Below the pieces are notes generated by a model. It saw only the letters and a program-made list of their open reading frames with translations. It made no database searches and was not told the DNA's origin. Made by a program: the position numbers and the translations under genes. A stretch of 58,231 nucleotides of DNA from CAZDVK01 sp964508915 (GTDB lineage Bacteria; Pseudomonadota; Alphaproteobacteria; Paracaedibacterales; CAIULA01): the NCBI GenBank assembly GCA_964508915.1, contig CAZDVK010000009.1:1-58231 (forward strand), written 5' to 3'. Shown one piece after another: positions 23,912-32,116 of this stretch (position 1 is the stretch's first letter; the number at the start of each line of letters is the position of its first letter).

Positions 23912-25698
23912 TGTATACGATCTGCCGGATTTTGTGATTTATGAATAGTTAGTTCCACAAAGGAATTAAGTGATACGTGAAGCCCTAAATACCGGTGCAA
24001 AACTGTGCCTAGCAAAAAGGGCGCATTGACGATAGCCGCATCTTCTTCGACGGTTAAATTCACCTGAATCCCTTTAACAAAACCGCGCCATGCGTCATGT
24101 CCGACGCGGCGCACAACTGGATTGCACGTTATGGACGAGATGGTGTCAATTTCCCGCTCTGCTTGAAAACGATTAGGGCCTGCATACAATTTGAGCGTTT
24201 CTTTTAATATGCTGGGGGCATCTGGTCCCGTAAGTGATAGTTGGTTTACAGACAGCTGGGAAATTAAGCGCCATAACGTTTCCCCATCTGTTGGTGCATA
24301 AAGGGGGGGGACAGGTTTATCTAAACATCGGATGGATGTGATGGGGGGTGTTTCTTCAATTTGTAGTTCAGCAGCGGTTGGTAATTGTTCTGCCAAAAAT
24401 CGATTTGTACACAGGGTTTGGGCATAAAAAATTTGTTTCGGGGGTAAAGCCGGATTAAATTGCAAATCCACAAAAGACAAGAACATGTCGCTACCCGGCA
24501 AATCACGCATACTGGCTGTTTGGCGACGGGCAACCCAATAAATGGAATCGGAGTTATGAATTGACCCGTGATCGAACGAAAAATAAGGGCTGAAAATTTT
24601 AGCCTCTTCAGAACCTTCTGGTGCTGATAAAACGCTTTGAATGCTGTAAATTTCTGTAGTTCGATCCCGCCGTTGATCGGGAATTAGACGATAAGACCCT
24701 TTTCGTTTATGAAGACGCTGCGGGTCTGTTGTTTTATGAAATAAATTAATGATAGGCGTGCACCCCAGCAAAAAATTGTCGGGGCTAATATTTTTATGCC
24801 AAATTTCTTGAACATTTTCTAACGGCAGTAAAACATCTAAAGTTGATGTTTCTAAATTCACTAAGTTTTTAAGTTTGTCTAAACAGCGAATTTGAAAAAA
24901 CATAAACTTATCAGGAAAATGGAAGTATTCCTGTAGTAATGCAAAAGCATGGGTGGCATGGTCAGGAACCGGCAGGGCTGTTTCGTGACGGTCAAACCCA
25001 ACAATTTTGAGTGATTCATGGGAAAGATAAGTGGCTTTTTTTTCTTCGGTCGATACAAAAACTGGCTGATCCGGTTTTGTGAACAAACACTCCAGAATTT
25101 TTAACGTGGTTAATTTGTCACCCCGCACATGAAATTGTAAGTTGTCTAATTCAAATTGCTCAAAATCGACTGTTTGGCTGGCAAGCCGTAGTTTCAAAAA
25201 CCATTTATTTGTAGGCTGTAAGCCAGAAAAGCTGTAGCTTGTGTTTTCAACAAATTCAACAGATTCTACGGTAATAGGCCACAATGTGACAGGGTAAACG
25301 GTTTGGAACCGGCAGCTTGACCCTTCCTCAGCATAAGTATATAGGCTTGTATTTTTTTGGATTTTATAGCCCGTTGTGAGTTTTCCTTTACCTGGGTCAA
25401 CTTTAAAATGGGCTACGGCCATGGAGGGAATAGGGTTCACAAGATGGGGGTATAATACGTTTAATAAGGCCGATGCCATTTCAGGAAAGCGGTCATCAAT
25501 TTGCTGACTAATTTTGGCTGTTAAAAAGGCAAAAGATTCAAGTAAACGTTCTGTATGAGGGTCGTTAGATTCTTTGTCGCCTAATTCAAGGCGCCTGGCG
25601 ATTTTCGGGTATTGTTTAGCAAAAACGCCGCCAGCTGCACGTAAATAGTCTAATTCCTTTGTGTAATAACTGAGGAAACGATCGGAATCAGATAGCAC
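23875..25698 (-). CDS. tssF: Type VI secretion baseplate protein TssF
   Basis: TssF (ImpG/VasA). Family signature at the N-terminus: YYTKELDYLRAAGGVFAKQY, then LLESFAFLTAKISQQID and FPEMASALLNVLYPHLVNP. The C-terminus contains RFQAEREIDTI and a FLLGTVLHRYLGLHVSLNSF block. 607 aa matches the family. The start is GTG at 25698, eight bases after AAGGA. Only tssF and tssG are in this window; other T6SS genes (sheath, membrane complex, ClpV, Hcp, VgrG) must be elsewhere. Confidence 0.94.
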   Translation of the reverse strand: MLSDSDRFLSYYTKELDYLRAAGGVFAKQYPKIARRLELGDKESNDPHTERLLESFAFLTAKISQQIDDRFPEMASALLNVLYPHLVNPIPSMAVAHFKVDPGKGKLTTGYKIQKNTSLYTYAEEGSSCRFQTVYPVTLWPITVESVEFVENTSYSFSGLQPTNKWFLKLRLASQTVDFEQFELDNLQFHVRGDKLTTLKILECLFTKPDQPVFVSTEEKKATYLSHESLKIVGFDRHETALPVPDHATHAFALLQEYFHFPDKFMFFQIRCLDKLKNLVNLETSTLDVLLPLENVQEIWHKNISPDNFLLGCTPIINLFHKTTDPQRLHKRKGSYRLIPDQRRDRTTEIYSIQSVLSAPEGSEEAKIFSPYFSFDHGSIHNSDSIYWVARRQTASMRDLPGSDMFLSFVDLQFNPALPPKQIFYAQTLCTNRFLAEQLPTAAELQIEETPPITSIRCLDKPVPPLYAPTDGETLWRLISQLSVNQLSLTGPDAPSILKETLKLYAGPNRFQAEREIDTISSITCNPVVRRVGHDAWRGFVKGIQVNLTVEEDAAIVNAPFLLGTVLHRYLGLHVSLNSFVELTIHKSQNPADRIQWHPLPGEKTLL

Positions 25699-25910
25699 GT
25701 GCGAATCCTTAAATTAAATTTAACTAAAATTATAGTAACCTAGCCTGTATATTTTGGGAAGGACATGATGAATAATTCAATCCATAGGCAGTTTATAAAT
25801 TAGGTCTGTCTTTTAGGCGGTAGTTCGATAGGCGGCTTATATTATTCTGATTGATGGAATTGTTGAATCATTGTAAATATTTAGGGTCTTTGTTCACAGA
25901 AGGTTATCAA

Positions 25911-26525
25911 ATGGAAAATTACATTCAGCAGGCTAAAAAACACTTTGAAGGTTCTATTCAGCTAAAACAGCAAGTTTTAGACACATCAGCTTTTGAAATA
26001 TTGGCTACCATGGCAGCTAAAATTACCAAAAGCCTTCAGGCGGGTGGAAAACTTATGTTATGCGGTAACGGGGGTTCGGCAGCTGATGCACAGCATTTGG
26101 CGGCTGAATTGCTAATACGTTTGCGCCCGCACGTCAACCGCAACGCTTTGCCTGCCATTTCGTTGGCGACTGACATTTCATCGGTAACAGCGTGTGGAAA
26201 TGATTACGGTTTTGATGAAATTTTTTCACGCCCTTTGTCAGGCCTTGGTAATGCAGGTGACGTTGTTTTGGGAATTACAACATCCGGTAAGTCACCCAAC
26301 GTTTTAAAGGCTTTTGAAACGGCCAAATCCATGAATATTACATGTATGGGGTTTTTAGGCGGTGCCATGAATGGTCAACCAGCGGCAAAGCTATGTGACG
26401 ATGCTTTTATTGTGCCATCAGCACATACGGCCCATATTCAAGAATGCCACATTTCAGCAGGCCATATTTTAATGGAACTTATTGAAGATATGATGTTGGC
26501 TTCGGGTTCAATTCATCAGTTCTAG
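25911..26525 (+). CDS. gmhA: Phosphoheptose isomerase (SIS domain)
   Basis: Converts sedoheptulose-7-phosphate to D-glycero-heptose-7-phosphate, the first step of LPS core heptose synthesis. SIS-domain features: LMLCGNGGSAADAQHLAAEL and VVLGITTSGKSPNVLKAFE; the zinc/active site HIQECHISAGHILMELIE closes the protein. I chose ATG 25911 with AGAAGG seven bases upstream rather than the in-frame ATG at 25851, which lacks homology and a ribosome-binding site. About 204 aa. DiaA is a less likely alternative. Confidence 0.92.
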   Translation: MENYIQQAKKHFEGSIQLKQQVLDTSAFEILATMAAKITKSLQAGGKLMLCGNGGSAADAQHLAAELLIRLRPHVNRNALPAISLATDISSVTACGNDYGFDEIFSRPLSGLGNAGDVVLGITTSGKSPNVLKAFETAKSMNITCMGFLGGAMNGQPAAKLCDDAFIVPSAHTAHIQECHISAGHILMELIEDMMLASGSIHQF

Positions 26526-26652
26526 ATTTTTCCTTATTTGAGTTTGGGTTGTTTACCTTTAAACACGAACAGGCCATAATGGTGGCTGGCGGAAATAAAT
26601 TCTGTGAAAGGCTTTGATTTCCGTATGTAAAGGCACAACCAAGAGAGATAAC

Positions 26653-27126
26653 GTGGACCATATTCCCTTAAAGCTTCATGCTGTTGATGAAGAAGATCTT
26701 CATATTATTTCCAGTTACCTGCAAGATGCTCTTTTCCCTTTGTCATCTATGCACGTAGATTATGACCAAGGAACTTTTTCCTGCTTGTTAAACCGGTTTT
26801 GCTGGGAACATGAAGAAGACCATAAGACCCATGGTTTTTATTATCGTATCCACACAGGTGTTTTGATTAAAAACATTCAGGCTGTGCATACACGAAACTT
26901 TGACCACCAATCACCCCATCGCGTTATGAATTTGTTAGCCTTAAAAACCCAGGCTTCAGATAATGGCGGCGTATTTCTTTCCTTCCTCTTTGCGCATGAC
27001 AAAGAAATTCGACTTGAAGTATCAGCCCTTAATTTATGGATGAATGATGTAGAGTCGCCCTGGCCTACCAAGAAAAAACCCATCCATATTCATGAACATT
27101 TAGAAGCAGCCTATAGTTTGCTTTAG
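26653..27126 (+). CDS. DUF2948-like conserved alphaproteobacterial protein
   Basis: Matches my memory of the DUF2948 pattern: LKLHAVDEEDLHIISSYLQDA at the start, SCLLNRFCWEHE, a VHTRNF strand, then LNLLAL-type and IRLEVSALNLWMNDVESPW near the end. 157 aa from the GTG at 26653, which has AAGAGAGA upstream; an in-frame TTG at 26614 has none. In other alphaproteobacteria this family often sits near hisD or murA; neither is here. Function unknown, cytoplasmic. Confidence 0.72.
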   Translation: MDHIPLKLHAVDEEDLHIISSYLQDALFPLSSMHVDYDQGTFSCLLNRFCWEHEEDHKTHGFYYRIHTGVLIKNIQAVHTRNFDHQSPHRVMNLLALKTQASDNGGVFLSFLFAHDKEIRLEVSALNLWMNDVESPWPTKKKPIHIHEHLEAAYSLL

Positions 27127-27293
27127 AAAAAGAAATTATAAAATCCCGCAATAATAGCCGGATATAATTTTGCGATAAAATAGATTTCAAGTTTTATTTT
27201 AAATTTTCTTTAAAAAAACAAAAAAAATTAACGAAAAATTAATATTTATCTGATTTTATTAAATTATAAGATTTTTTTTGAAAGAGGATTACC

Positions 27294-27911
27294 GTGAGAA
27301 TAAATATAATTCATGCATTTTATGCATTAGTTTTGGCACTTGCCCCCTTTGAGGGCCAAGCCGGTTGGTTTGATAAAGTAACAAGTGGCTTTAATTGCGC
27401 ATCAGGATGTTCTGTGACTTTAGGTAAAGAGGCAGGAAACATTTTTGCTGATGAAACCATCGCTGGACTGGACCTAGATGCATTATCAGATCCTGATAAA
27501 AACATCACAATTAACAAAAGTGAAGAAGCAGAAAAAAAAGTAATACTTAATCAAGCGAAAAAACTTTTAAAGTGTTTTAAATGTGCACCCATTACAATTC
27601 CAAAGTTCTTATGCGGAACTATAAGTTCAATTGCAGAAGGGGACCTTCAAAAAGTTGCTTACGCGCTTAGAAAAGGTAACCCAAAATCTACTGGAACAGG
27701 TGCAATTTCAGCTTCTGTTAAAATGGCAATAAGTGCTAAGCTGAGCCCAGGGAGTTGCAGTTCTGCTTTAGGCGGTGATTTGGGTTCATTGGAAACTAAT
27801 TTGCCAATTTTTATGGCTTATGTTGTTAAAGCGCCAAATGATATTAAAAGTACAGACCTTGATACTGTAAAGACGGAGGCAGAGAGCACCGCTGGGGGTG
27901 CAGGAGGTTAA
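27294..27911 (+). CDS. Exported protein of unknown function (205 aa)
   Basis: The start is GTG at 27294 with AGAGGA five bases upstream. The signal peptide NIIHAFYALVLALAPFEGQA probably cleaves before GWFDK. The mature part has paired Cys (FNCASGC, KCFKCAP, FLCGT, GSCSS), Lys-rich helices, and a Gly-rich tail (ESTAGGAGG). Unrecognised. The AT-rich 170-base upstream region and own terminator make it a single-gene unit. Similar in style, not visibly in sequence, to the exported proteins at 2158 and 15181. Confidence 0.72.
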   Translation: MRINIIHAFYALVLALAPFEGQAGWFDKVTSGFNCASGCSVTLGKEAGNIFADETIAGLDLDALSDPDKNITINKSEEAEKKVILNQAKKLLKCFKCAPITIPKFLCGTISSIAEGDLQKVAYALRKGNPKSTGTGAISASVKMAISAKLSPGSCSSALGGDLGSLETNLPIFMAYVVKAPNDIKSTDLDTVKTEAESTAGGAGG

Positions 27912-27953
27912 GGACCTGCTTAGGGATAAACTTTCTAAAGAATTAAAAAGTTT

Positions 27954-27987
27954 AAAAAAGCCTACCATTCATTTGGTGGGCTTTTTT
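27954..27987 (+). terminator. Rho-independent terminator after the 27294-27911 gene
   Basis: GCCTACCA (27960-27967) pairs with TGGTGGGC (27974-27981), with one G-T pair and a six-base loop. Runs of A before and T after make it symmetrical. Confidence 0.85.
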
Positions 27988-28072
27988 AAATTTAGGTGAT
28001 TTTCAAACTGACATTTTTGCCGAACAGCCTTCAATGGACAAAATTCTTCAAATACCTTATGCTTGGCTTTGT

Positions 28073-28149
28073 GTTTCCGTAGCTCAGCAGGATAGAGCGC
28101 AAGATTCCTAATCTTGAGGCCGTGGGTTCGAATCCCGCCGGAAACGCCA
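28073..28149 (+). tRNA. tRNA-Arg (anticodon CCT)
   Basis: The acceptor stem GTTTCCG pairs with CGGAAAC, with encoded CCA at 28147-28149. D-arm GCTC/GAGC; anticodon stem CAAGA/TCTTG with loop TTCCTAA; T-arm with GGTTCGAATCC. It reads AGG codons. Confidence 0.95.
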
Positions 28150-28156
28150 TTTTTCT

Positions 28157-28594
28157 TTAAACATTCATCAATTGAACCCGGCGTTGATGACGCCCATCGT
28201 TGGATGGCTCTTGGGTCAAAAATGCCTCCAAACAACTGATGGCCAATTCATCACCTATAACCCGGCTTCCAAAGCAAATAACATTTCCATGGTTGTGACA
28301 TCTAGCCATTTTGGCCTCATATTCTGTGTGACATAGGGCTGCTTGAATGCCTTTGTGCCGGTTCGCGGCTATACACATGCCAATGCCGGTGCCACAAACA
28401 AGAACCCCAAGATCTGCTTCTTTATTTAAAATGGCGTCACACAGTTTATTGGCAAAAGTGGGGTAATCGCACGATTCAAGGGTTTGGGTTCCCACATCCA
28501 AAACATCGTATCCCTGTTCTAAAGCAAAATTTTTCAAAGTTTCTTTTAAGGGGAGCCCTGCGTGGTCGCATCCAAAAGCGATAATTTTTTTCAT
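28157..28594 (-). CDS. rpiB: Ribose-5-phosphate isomerase B
   Basis: Interconverts ribose-5-phosphate and ribulose-5-phosphate in the pentose phosphate pathway. RpiB/LacAB signature: IAFGCDHAGLPLKETLKNF, then ESCDYPTFANKLCDAI, the active-site CGTGIGMCIAANRHKGI, and NVICFGSRVIG. 145 aa, complete. Convergent with tRNA-Arg, seven bases apart. Confidence 0.95.
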   Translation of the reverse strand: MKKIIAFGCDHAGLPLKETLKNFALEQGYDVLDVGTQTLESCDYPTFANKLCDAILNKEADLGVLVCGTGIGMCIAANRHKGIQAALCHTEYEAKMARCHNHGNVICFGSRVIGDELAISCLEAFLTQEPSNDGRHQRRVQLMNV

Positions 28595-28678
28595 ATAATT
28601 TTTTCCTTGAATGAACAGCCACCGTTATTTTTAACCTTTAGATTTCATAAATCAATGGGTAGATTCGCGTAAAATTGT

Positions 28679-28704
28679 TTGTTACCTTGAAAGGCACGTA
28701 ACAA
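28679..28704. promoter_or_regulatory. Operator-like inverted repeat upstream of trpS
   Basis: TTGTTAC (28679-28685) and GTAACAA (28698-28704) are perfect 7-base inverted arms separated by 12 bases, ending 16 bases before the trpS start. This fits a repressor site or a leader hairpin; it is not followed by a T-run. Confidence 0.45.
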
Positions 28705-28720
28705 TTAAGAATATTAGCAT

Positions 28721-29713
28721 ATGAAAAAAGTCATTTTAACAGGAGACCGCCCCACAGGGCCGCTGCATTTAGGGCATTATGTTGGCTCTTTAAAAAATCG
28801 GGTGGCTTTGCAAAATGAATTTCAACAATACGTGATGATTGCCGACGTTCAGGCCTTAACAGACCATTTTGAACACCCAGAAAATATTACCAAAAATGTT
28901 TATGAAGTGGTCAAAGACTACCTTAGTGTTGGCATTAATCCTGATGTTTCAACTATTTTTATTCAATCGCAAATTCCTGAAATTACAGAATTGACCCTTT
29001 ATTATATGAATTTGGTAACGTTGGGGCGGTTGGAACGGAACCCAACTATTAAAACAGAAATTCAACAAAAAGGATTTTCCGATTCAACCCCCGTTGGTTT
29101 TTTTTGTTACCCTATTAATCAAGCGGCTGATATTACAATTTTTAAGGCTGAAAAAGTGCCCGTTGGGGCAGACCAAGTTCCCATGATTGAACAAACAAAT
29201 GAAATTGTGCGCCGTTTTAACCGCATTTATGAAACCACCTGTTTAAAAGAATGTGAAGCCCATTTAGGGTCCACAGGGCGTTTGGTTGGTATTGACGGTA
29301 AAGCAAAAGCTAGCAAGTCTTTAAACAATGCCATCTTTTTATCTGATTCACCGGATGTGATTAAACAAAAAGTTTTCCAAATGTTTACAGACCCAAACCA
29401 CCTGCGTGTTTCTGACCCAGGCCAGGTGGAAGGAAACGTGGTTTTTGCCTATCTAGATGCCTTTCATGCCGATCAGGATCAAGTATCAGAGCTTAAGGCC
29501 CACTATGCCCGTGGGGGTCTTGGCGACACGACTATTAAGAATATTCTGAATGAAACGTTACAGCAATTATTGGACCCCATTCGGGAAAAACGCCTGTCTT
29601 TGAAAGAAGAAAACCTGAAAGAAATTTTAAACCAGGGAACACAAAAAGCCCGGTCCGCTGCACAAAAAACCATGGCGGAGGTTCGGGAAATTTTGGGATT
29701 AAATTATTTTTAA
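28721..29713 (+). CDS. trpS: Tryptophanyl-tRNA synthetase
   Basis: Class Ic synthetase charging tRNA-Trp. The HIGH-type motif is PTGPLHLGHYVGSL (11-24) and the KMSKS-type motif is KASKS (196-200), a usual variant in this clade of TrpS. LGRLERNPTIK and GADQVPMIEQTNEI are typical. 330 aa, complete. Upstream lies the inverted repeat at 28679-28704; no clear ribosome-binding site is seen. Confidence 0.96.
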   Translation: MKKVILTGDRPTGPLHLGHYVGSLKNRVALQNEFQQYVMIADVQALTDHFEHPENITKNVYEVVKDYLSVGINPDVSTIFIQSQIPEITELTLYYMNLVTLGRLERNPTIKTEIQQKGFSDSTPVGFFCYPINQAADITIFKAEKVPVGADQVPMIEQTNEIVRRFNRIYETTCLKECEAHLGSTGRLVGIDGKAKASKSLNNAIFLSDSPDVIKQKVFQMFTDPNHLRVSDPGQVEGNVVFAYLDAFHADQDQVSELKAHYARGGLGDTTIKNILNETLQQLLDPIREKRLSLKEENLKEILNQGTQKARSAAQKTMAEVREILGLNYF

Positions 29714-29824
29714 AGAGTTTTTTTGACAAACACTTTGTTTCTTAATGTTTTTTTAACCATTTTGACCTATGTTTGTAGGTGGAGGTAAGAAAAACTGCTG
29801 TTTTTAAGGGCGGTTCAAAGTAGA

Positions 29825-29833
29825 TGGTATAAT
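29825..29833 (+). promoter_or_regulatory. Extended -10 promoter-like element
   Basis: TGGTATAAT is a full match to the TGnTATAAT extended -10 consensus. No -35 match stands at the usual distance, which extended -10 promoters can tolerate. Transcription would run into the palindromic GC-rich region. Confidence 0.4.
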
Positions 29834-29892
29834 CTGTTTTCTAACATATCACGGCTTATGTGTTTATTTAGAAAATCTGTTCAGCGGAACTG

Positions 29893-29912
29893 TACCATGC
29901 GCGCGCATGGTA
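29893..29912. repeat. Perfect 20-base palindrome
   Basis: TACCATGCGC followed by its exact reverse complement. It would form a ten-pair stem only with a strained loop as RNA, or act as a symmetric protein-binding site as DNA. Its all-GC centre stands out in this AT-rich genome. Confidence 0.6.
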
Positions 29913-30027
29913 AGGGAAGCTACTTGAAGGTGACCGAAAGTCGCAATTCAAGCGAAACTCTGGCATTTTGCACCTTGTAAAGGGCAGAATAAAAGGGTAA
30001 CGGGCGGACTTTGTTGGATGGTGCTGG

Positions 30028-30112
30028 ATGGGGTGGGCAAAAAGGGTTCCAAAGCGATAGCAGGTGGGCCCCGCAGGGGCCAAAACTGCGTCCTGAGCTC
30101 AAAATCTTTCAA
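30028..30112 (-). repeat. GC-rich dispersed repeat, copy B (inverted relative to copy A)
   Basis: Reading the minus strand gives AGTTTTGGCC (30078-30087), GGGGCCCACCTG (30061-30072) and GCCCACCCCA (30029-30038), the same three blocks in the same order as 8371-8485. Inside it GGCCCC/GGGGCC (30067-30081) forms a strong hairpin with loop GCA. Confidence 0.65.
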
Positions 30113-30176
30113 TAAAATGGCGTGAGTATGGGGTTGGAGTTAATCTTCATTCGGCCTTACACGGGTCAACTTGAAA

Positions 30177-30944
30177 TCAGGCAAAATTCGGTATGCCTTG
30201 GGCATGGCGTAAAACGCCGTCAGCTTCAGTTGTATAACGGCCATCTTCATGATGTAAAATCATACCCGGCAATAAACGTAACGCAGCGTTAGCATTTTTT
30301 GTTCCTTGAATCAGAACGCGTTTAGCTGCTTTATTTTTGCCTGGCCATAAAGGATAAATAATAATATTGCCCAATTTCCCAGAAAAGTAGGCCAGAATTT
30401 GGTCTAAACGGTCAGCCCGATGAATAAAAGTCACGGTTCCTTTGGGGCGCACCATCAGCAAAGCAAAACGGGCCCATTGATCCAGGTCAGCTTCACTTTC
30501 AGCGTTTGCCAAGGCTTTATTTTCGTTGGGTGAAATGTTGCTGCGCGTGGCATCCAGGTATGGTGGGTTTGTCATCACATGGGAAAAAGTACCCGCTGCC
30601 AATCGTGGTACGGGCCTTAACAGGTCACCATGCAAAATTTCAACCCATTCGCGCATGTTATTTAATTTTACATTTTCGGCGGCTAAACGCACGTAATCGC
30701 GCTGTAATTCAACGCCCGTAATACGAACACCCGGAACACGGGCCGCTAAACATAAAGACGCAGCGCCAACACCTGCGCCAATATCTAAAATGGTATCGCC
30801 AGGTTCGGCTAAAATAGATGCTGCTAAAAAAATTGGGTCGATGGCCACACGATAACCATGTAAGGGTTGATGTATTAAAACACGACCCCCCAATAAATAA
30901 TCTTTTGAATAATCTTCTTCCAAATTCATAAGCATTTGGCTCAT
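30177..30944 (-). CDS. Class I SAM methyltransferase, TrmN6 (tRNA1-Val A37) type
   Basis: N6-adenine methyltransferase family. Motif I is ILDIGAGVGAASLCLAAR, an acidic residue follows in GVELQRDYV, and the N6-adenine signature NPPY is in VMTNPPYLDATRS. An N-terminal VLIHQPLHGYRVAIDPIFLA block matches the YfiC/TrmN6 group, which methylates A37 of tRNA1(Val). The alternative is a related RNA or protein methyltransferase. 255 aa. Divergent from ispB with a 66-base shared upstream region. Confidence 0.83.
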   Translation of the reverse strand: MSQMLMNLEEDYSKDYLLGGRVLIHQPLHGYRVAIDPIFLAASILAEPGDTILDIGAGVGAASLCLAARVPGVRITGVELQRDYVRLAAENVKLNNMREWVEILHGDLLRPVPRLAAGTFSHVMTNPPYLDATRSNISPNENKALANAESEADLDQWARFALLMVRPKGTVTFIHRADRLDQILAYFSGKLGNIIIYPLWPGKNKAAKRVLIQGTKNANAALRLLPGMILHHEDGRYTTEADGVLRHAQGIPNFA

Positions 30945-31010
30945 TAAGAATTTTGCTCTTTCATGACGAATCGTTTACAGTGTGTTTCACAAGACGAATG
31001 AGAAAAAAAC

Positions 31011-32006
31011 ATGCTGGCATCTCAAAAAACTGAAACGCGCACAAACCCTGTCTCTGCTCTTTATCATGCCTTGAATGAGCCTATGCAGCAAGTGAATAAT
31101 TTGATTTTATTGCGCTTATCAAGCTCTGTGCCCTTAGTTACTGTTTTAGCGAATCATCTAATTGTAGCAGGGGGAAAACGCATTCGCCCCCTATTGGCTT
31201 TGGCTTCTTATAAGTTGTTTTCAAATAAACCATCTTCCATTGCAAATTTAGCTGCTGCTGTGGAATTAATTCATACAGCCACACTTTTGCATGATGATGT
31301 GGTTGATGATGCTAGCACCCGCCGGGGCCAGGAAACTGCTAATACGGTTTGGGGCAATAATGCCAGCGTTTTGGTGGGGGACTTTTTATTTTCCAGAGCT
31401 TTCGAATTAATGGTGGAAACAAACAATCTGGGCGTTCTTGCATGTTTATCAAAAGCATCAGCGCGTATTAGTGAAGGTGAAGTCCTTCAATTGACCCACC
31501 TGGGTGGGATGGTGCCTTTTGAAACTTATTTAGAAATTATTTCATCTAAAACTGCAGCTTTATTTGAAGCGGCTTGTGAAAGTGGGGCATTGCTGGCTGA
31601 TGCCCATCCAAATCACGTGACGGCGTTGAAAGACTTTGGTTTCAATTTGGGCGTTACCTTTCAAATGATGGACGATGTGTTAGATTACACAAGTTCCGCC
31701 TCTGTTTCTGGCAAGCAAGTTGGGGCTGATTTTTTTGAGGGTAAAGTTACATTACCCGCTTTAGTTGCTTATGATGGTGATCATGAAAAAGAATTTTGGC
31801 AGGATGTATTTTCAAAAGACACACGCACAGAAATTGACTGGCAAAGGGCGCAGAAAATAATTAAAAATTACGATATTATTCAAAAATGTAAAGATACAGC
31901 CCAATCATACGCCCAAAAAGCCCAAAAGTCATTGGATGGTATAAATATCCCGTTAGCTTCGCTGCTTGTTGATGTGGCTGCTGATGCCACAGAACGACAT
32001 TACTAA
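31011..32006 (+). CDS. ispB: Polyprenyl (octaprenyl-type) diphosphate synthase
   Basis: Makes the long isoprenoid side chain of ubiquinone from IPP and a short allylic primer. It carries both Asp-rich motifs, LLHDDVVDDASTRRG (first) and FQMMDDVLDY (second), plus GGKRIRPLLALAS. 331 aa. IspB is preferred over the shorter IspA (about 300 aa), as in other trmN6-ispB divergent pairs in alphaproteobacteria. Chain length cannot be told. Confidence 0.9.
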   Translation: MLASQKTETRTNPVSALYHALNEPMQQVNNLILLRLSSSVPLVTVLANHLIVAGGKRIRPLLALASYKLFSNKPSSIANLAAAVELIHTATLLHDDVVDDASTRRGQETANTVWGNNASVLVGDFLFSRAFELMVETNNLGVLACLSKASARISEGEVLQLTHLGGMVPFETYLEIISSKTAALFEAACESGALLADAHPNHVTALKDFGFNLGVTFQMMDDVLDYTSSASVSGKQVGADFFEGKVTLPALVAYDGDHEKEFWQDVFSKDTRTEIDWQRAQKIIKNYDIIQKCKDTAQSYAQKAQKSLDGINIPLASLLVDVAADATERHY

Positions 32007-32116
32007 ATGTATAACTCTGTGCCAGTGACAGTCAGTTTATAGCTATTTCGTTCTTATGTCTTGAAATAATAAAAAAATAAATTACATAAGTAAAAAAATT
32101 AACTCTATTAAACTAT

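Larger units (their letters stand above)
29714..30176. other. 463-base non-coding region with structured GC-rich core
   Basis: Contains, in order: TTGACA (29723); a segment shared with the right edge of the window (29751-29789); an extended -10-like TGGTATAAT (29825-29833); a perfect 20-base palindrome (29893-29912); a possible stem CTTGAA/TTCAAG around 29924-29950; and repeat copy B (30028-30112). A 40-codon frame on the plus strand (about 29863-29980) and frames on the minus strand show no recognisable protein. It may hold a small RNA gene. Confidence 0.6.

Noticed and set aside
25768..25803. A 12-codon frame with GGGAAGG ribosome-binding site upstream of gmhA, possibly a leader peptide.
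   Set aside because: Too short, with no run of a regulatory amino acid and no attenuator-like hairpins after it.
29778..30090. Considered RNase P RNA, SRP 4.5S RNA or tmRNA for the structured regions at 29.8 and 8.5 kb.
   Set aside because: I could not find the P4 GAGGAAAGTCC-type signature, the SRP GGAAGCAGC-type loop, or a tag reading frame beginning with Ala-Asn-Asp.
29868..30102. Two minus-strand frames of 60-71 codons in the region after trpS.
   Set aside because: They overlap in different frames, are rich in Pro/Phe/Cys, and coincide with repeat copy B and the palindrome. A non-coding explanation fits better.
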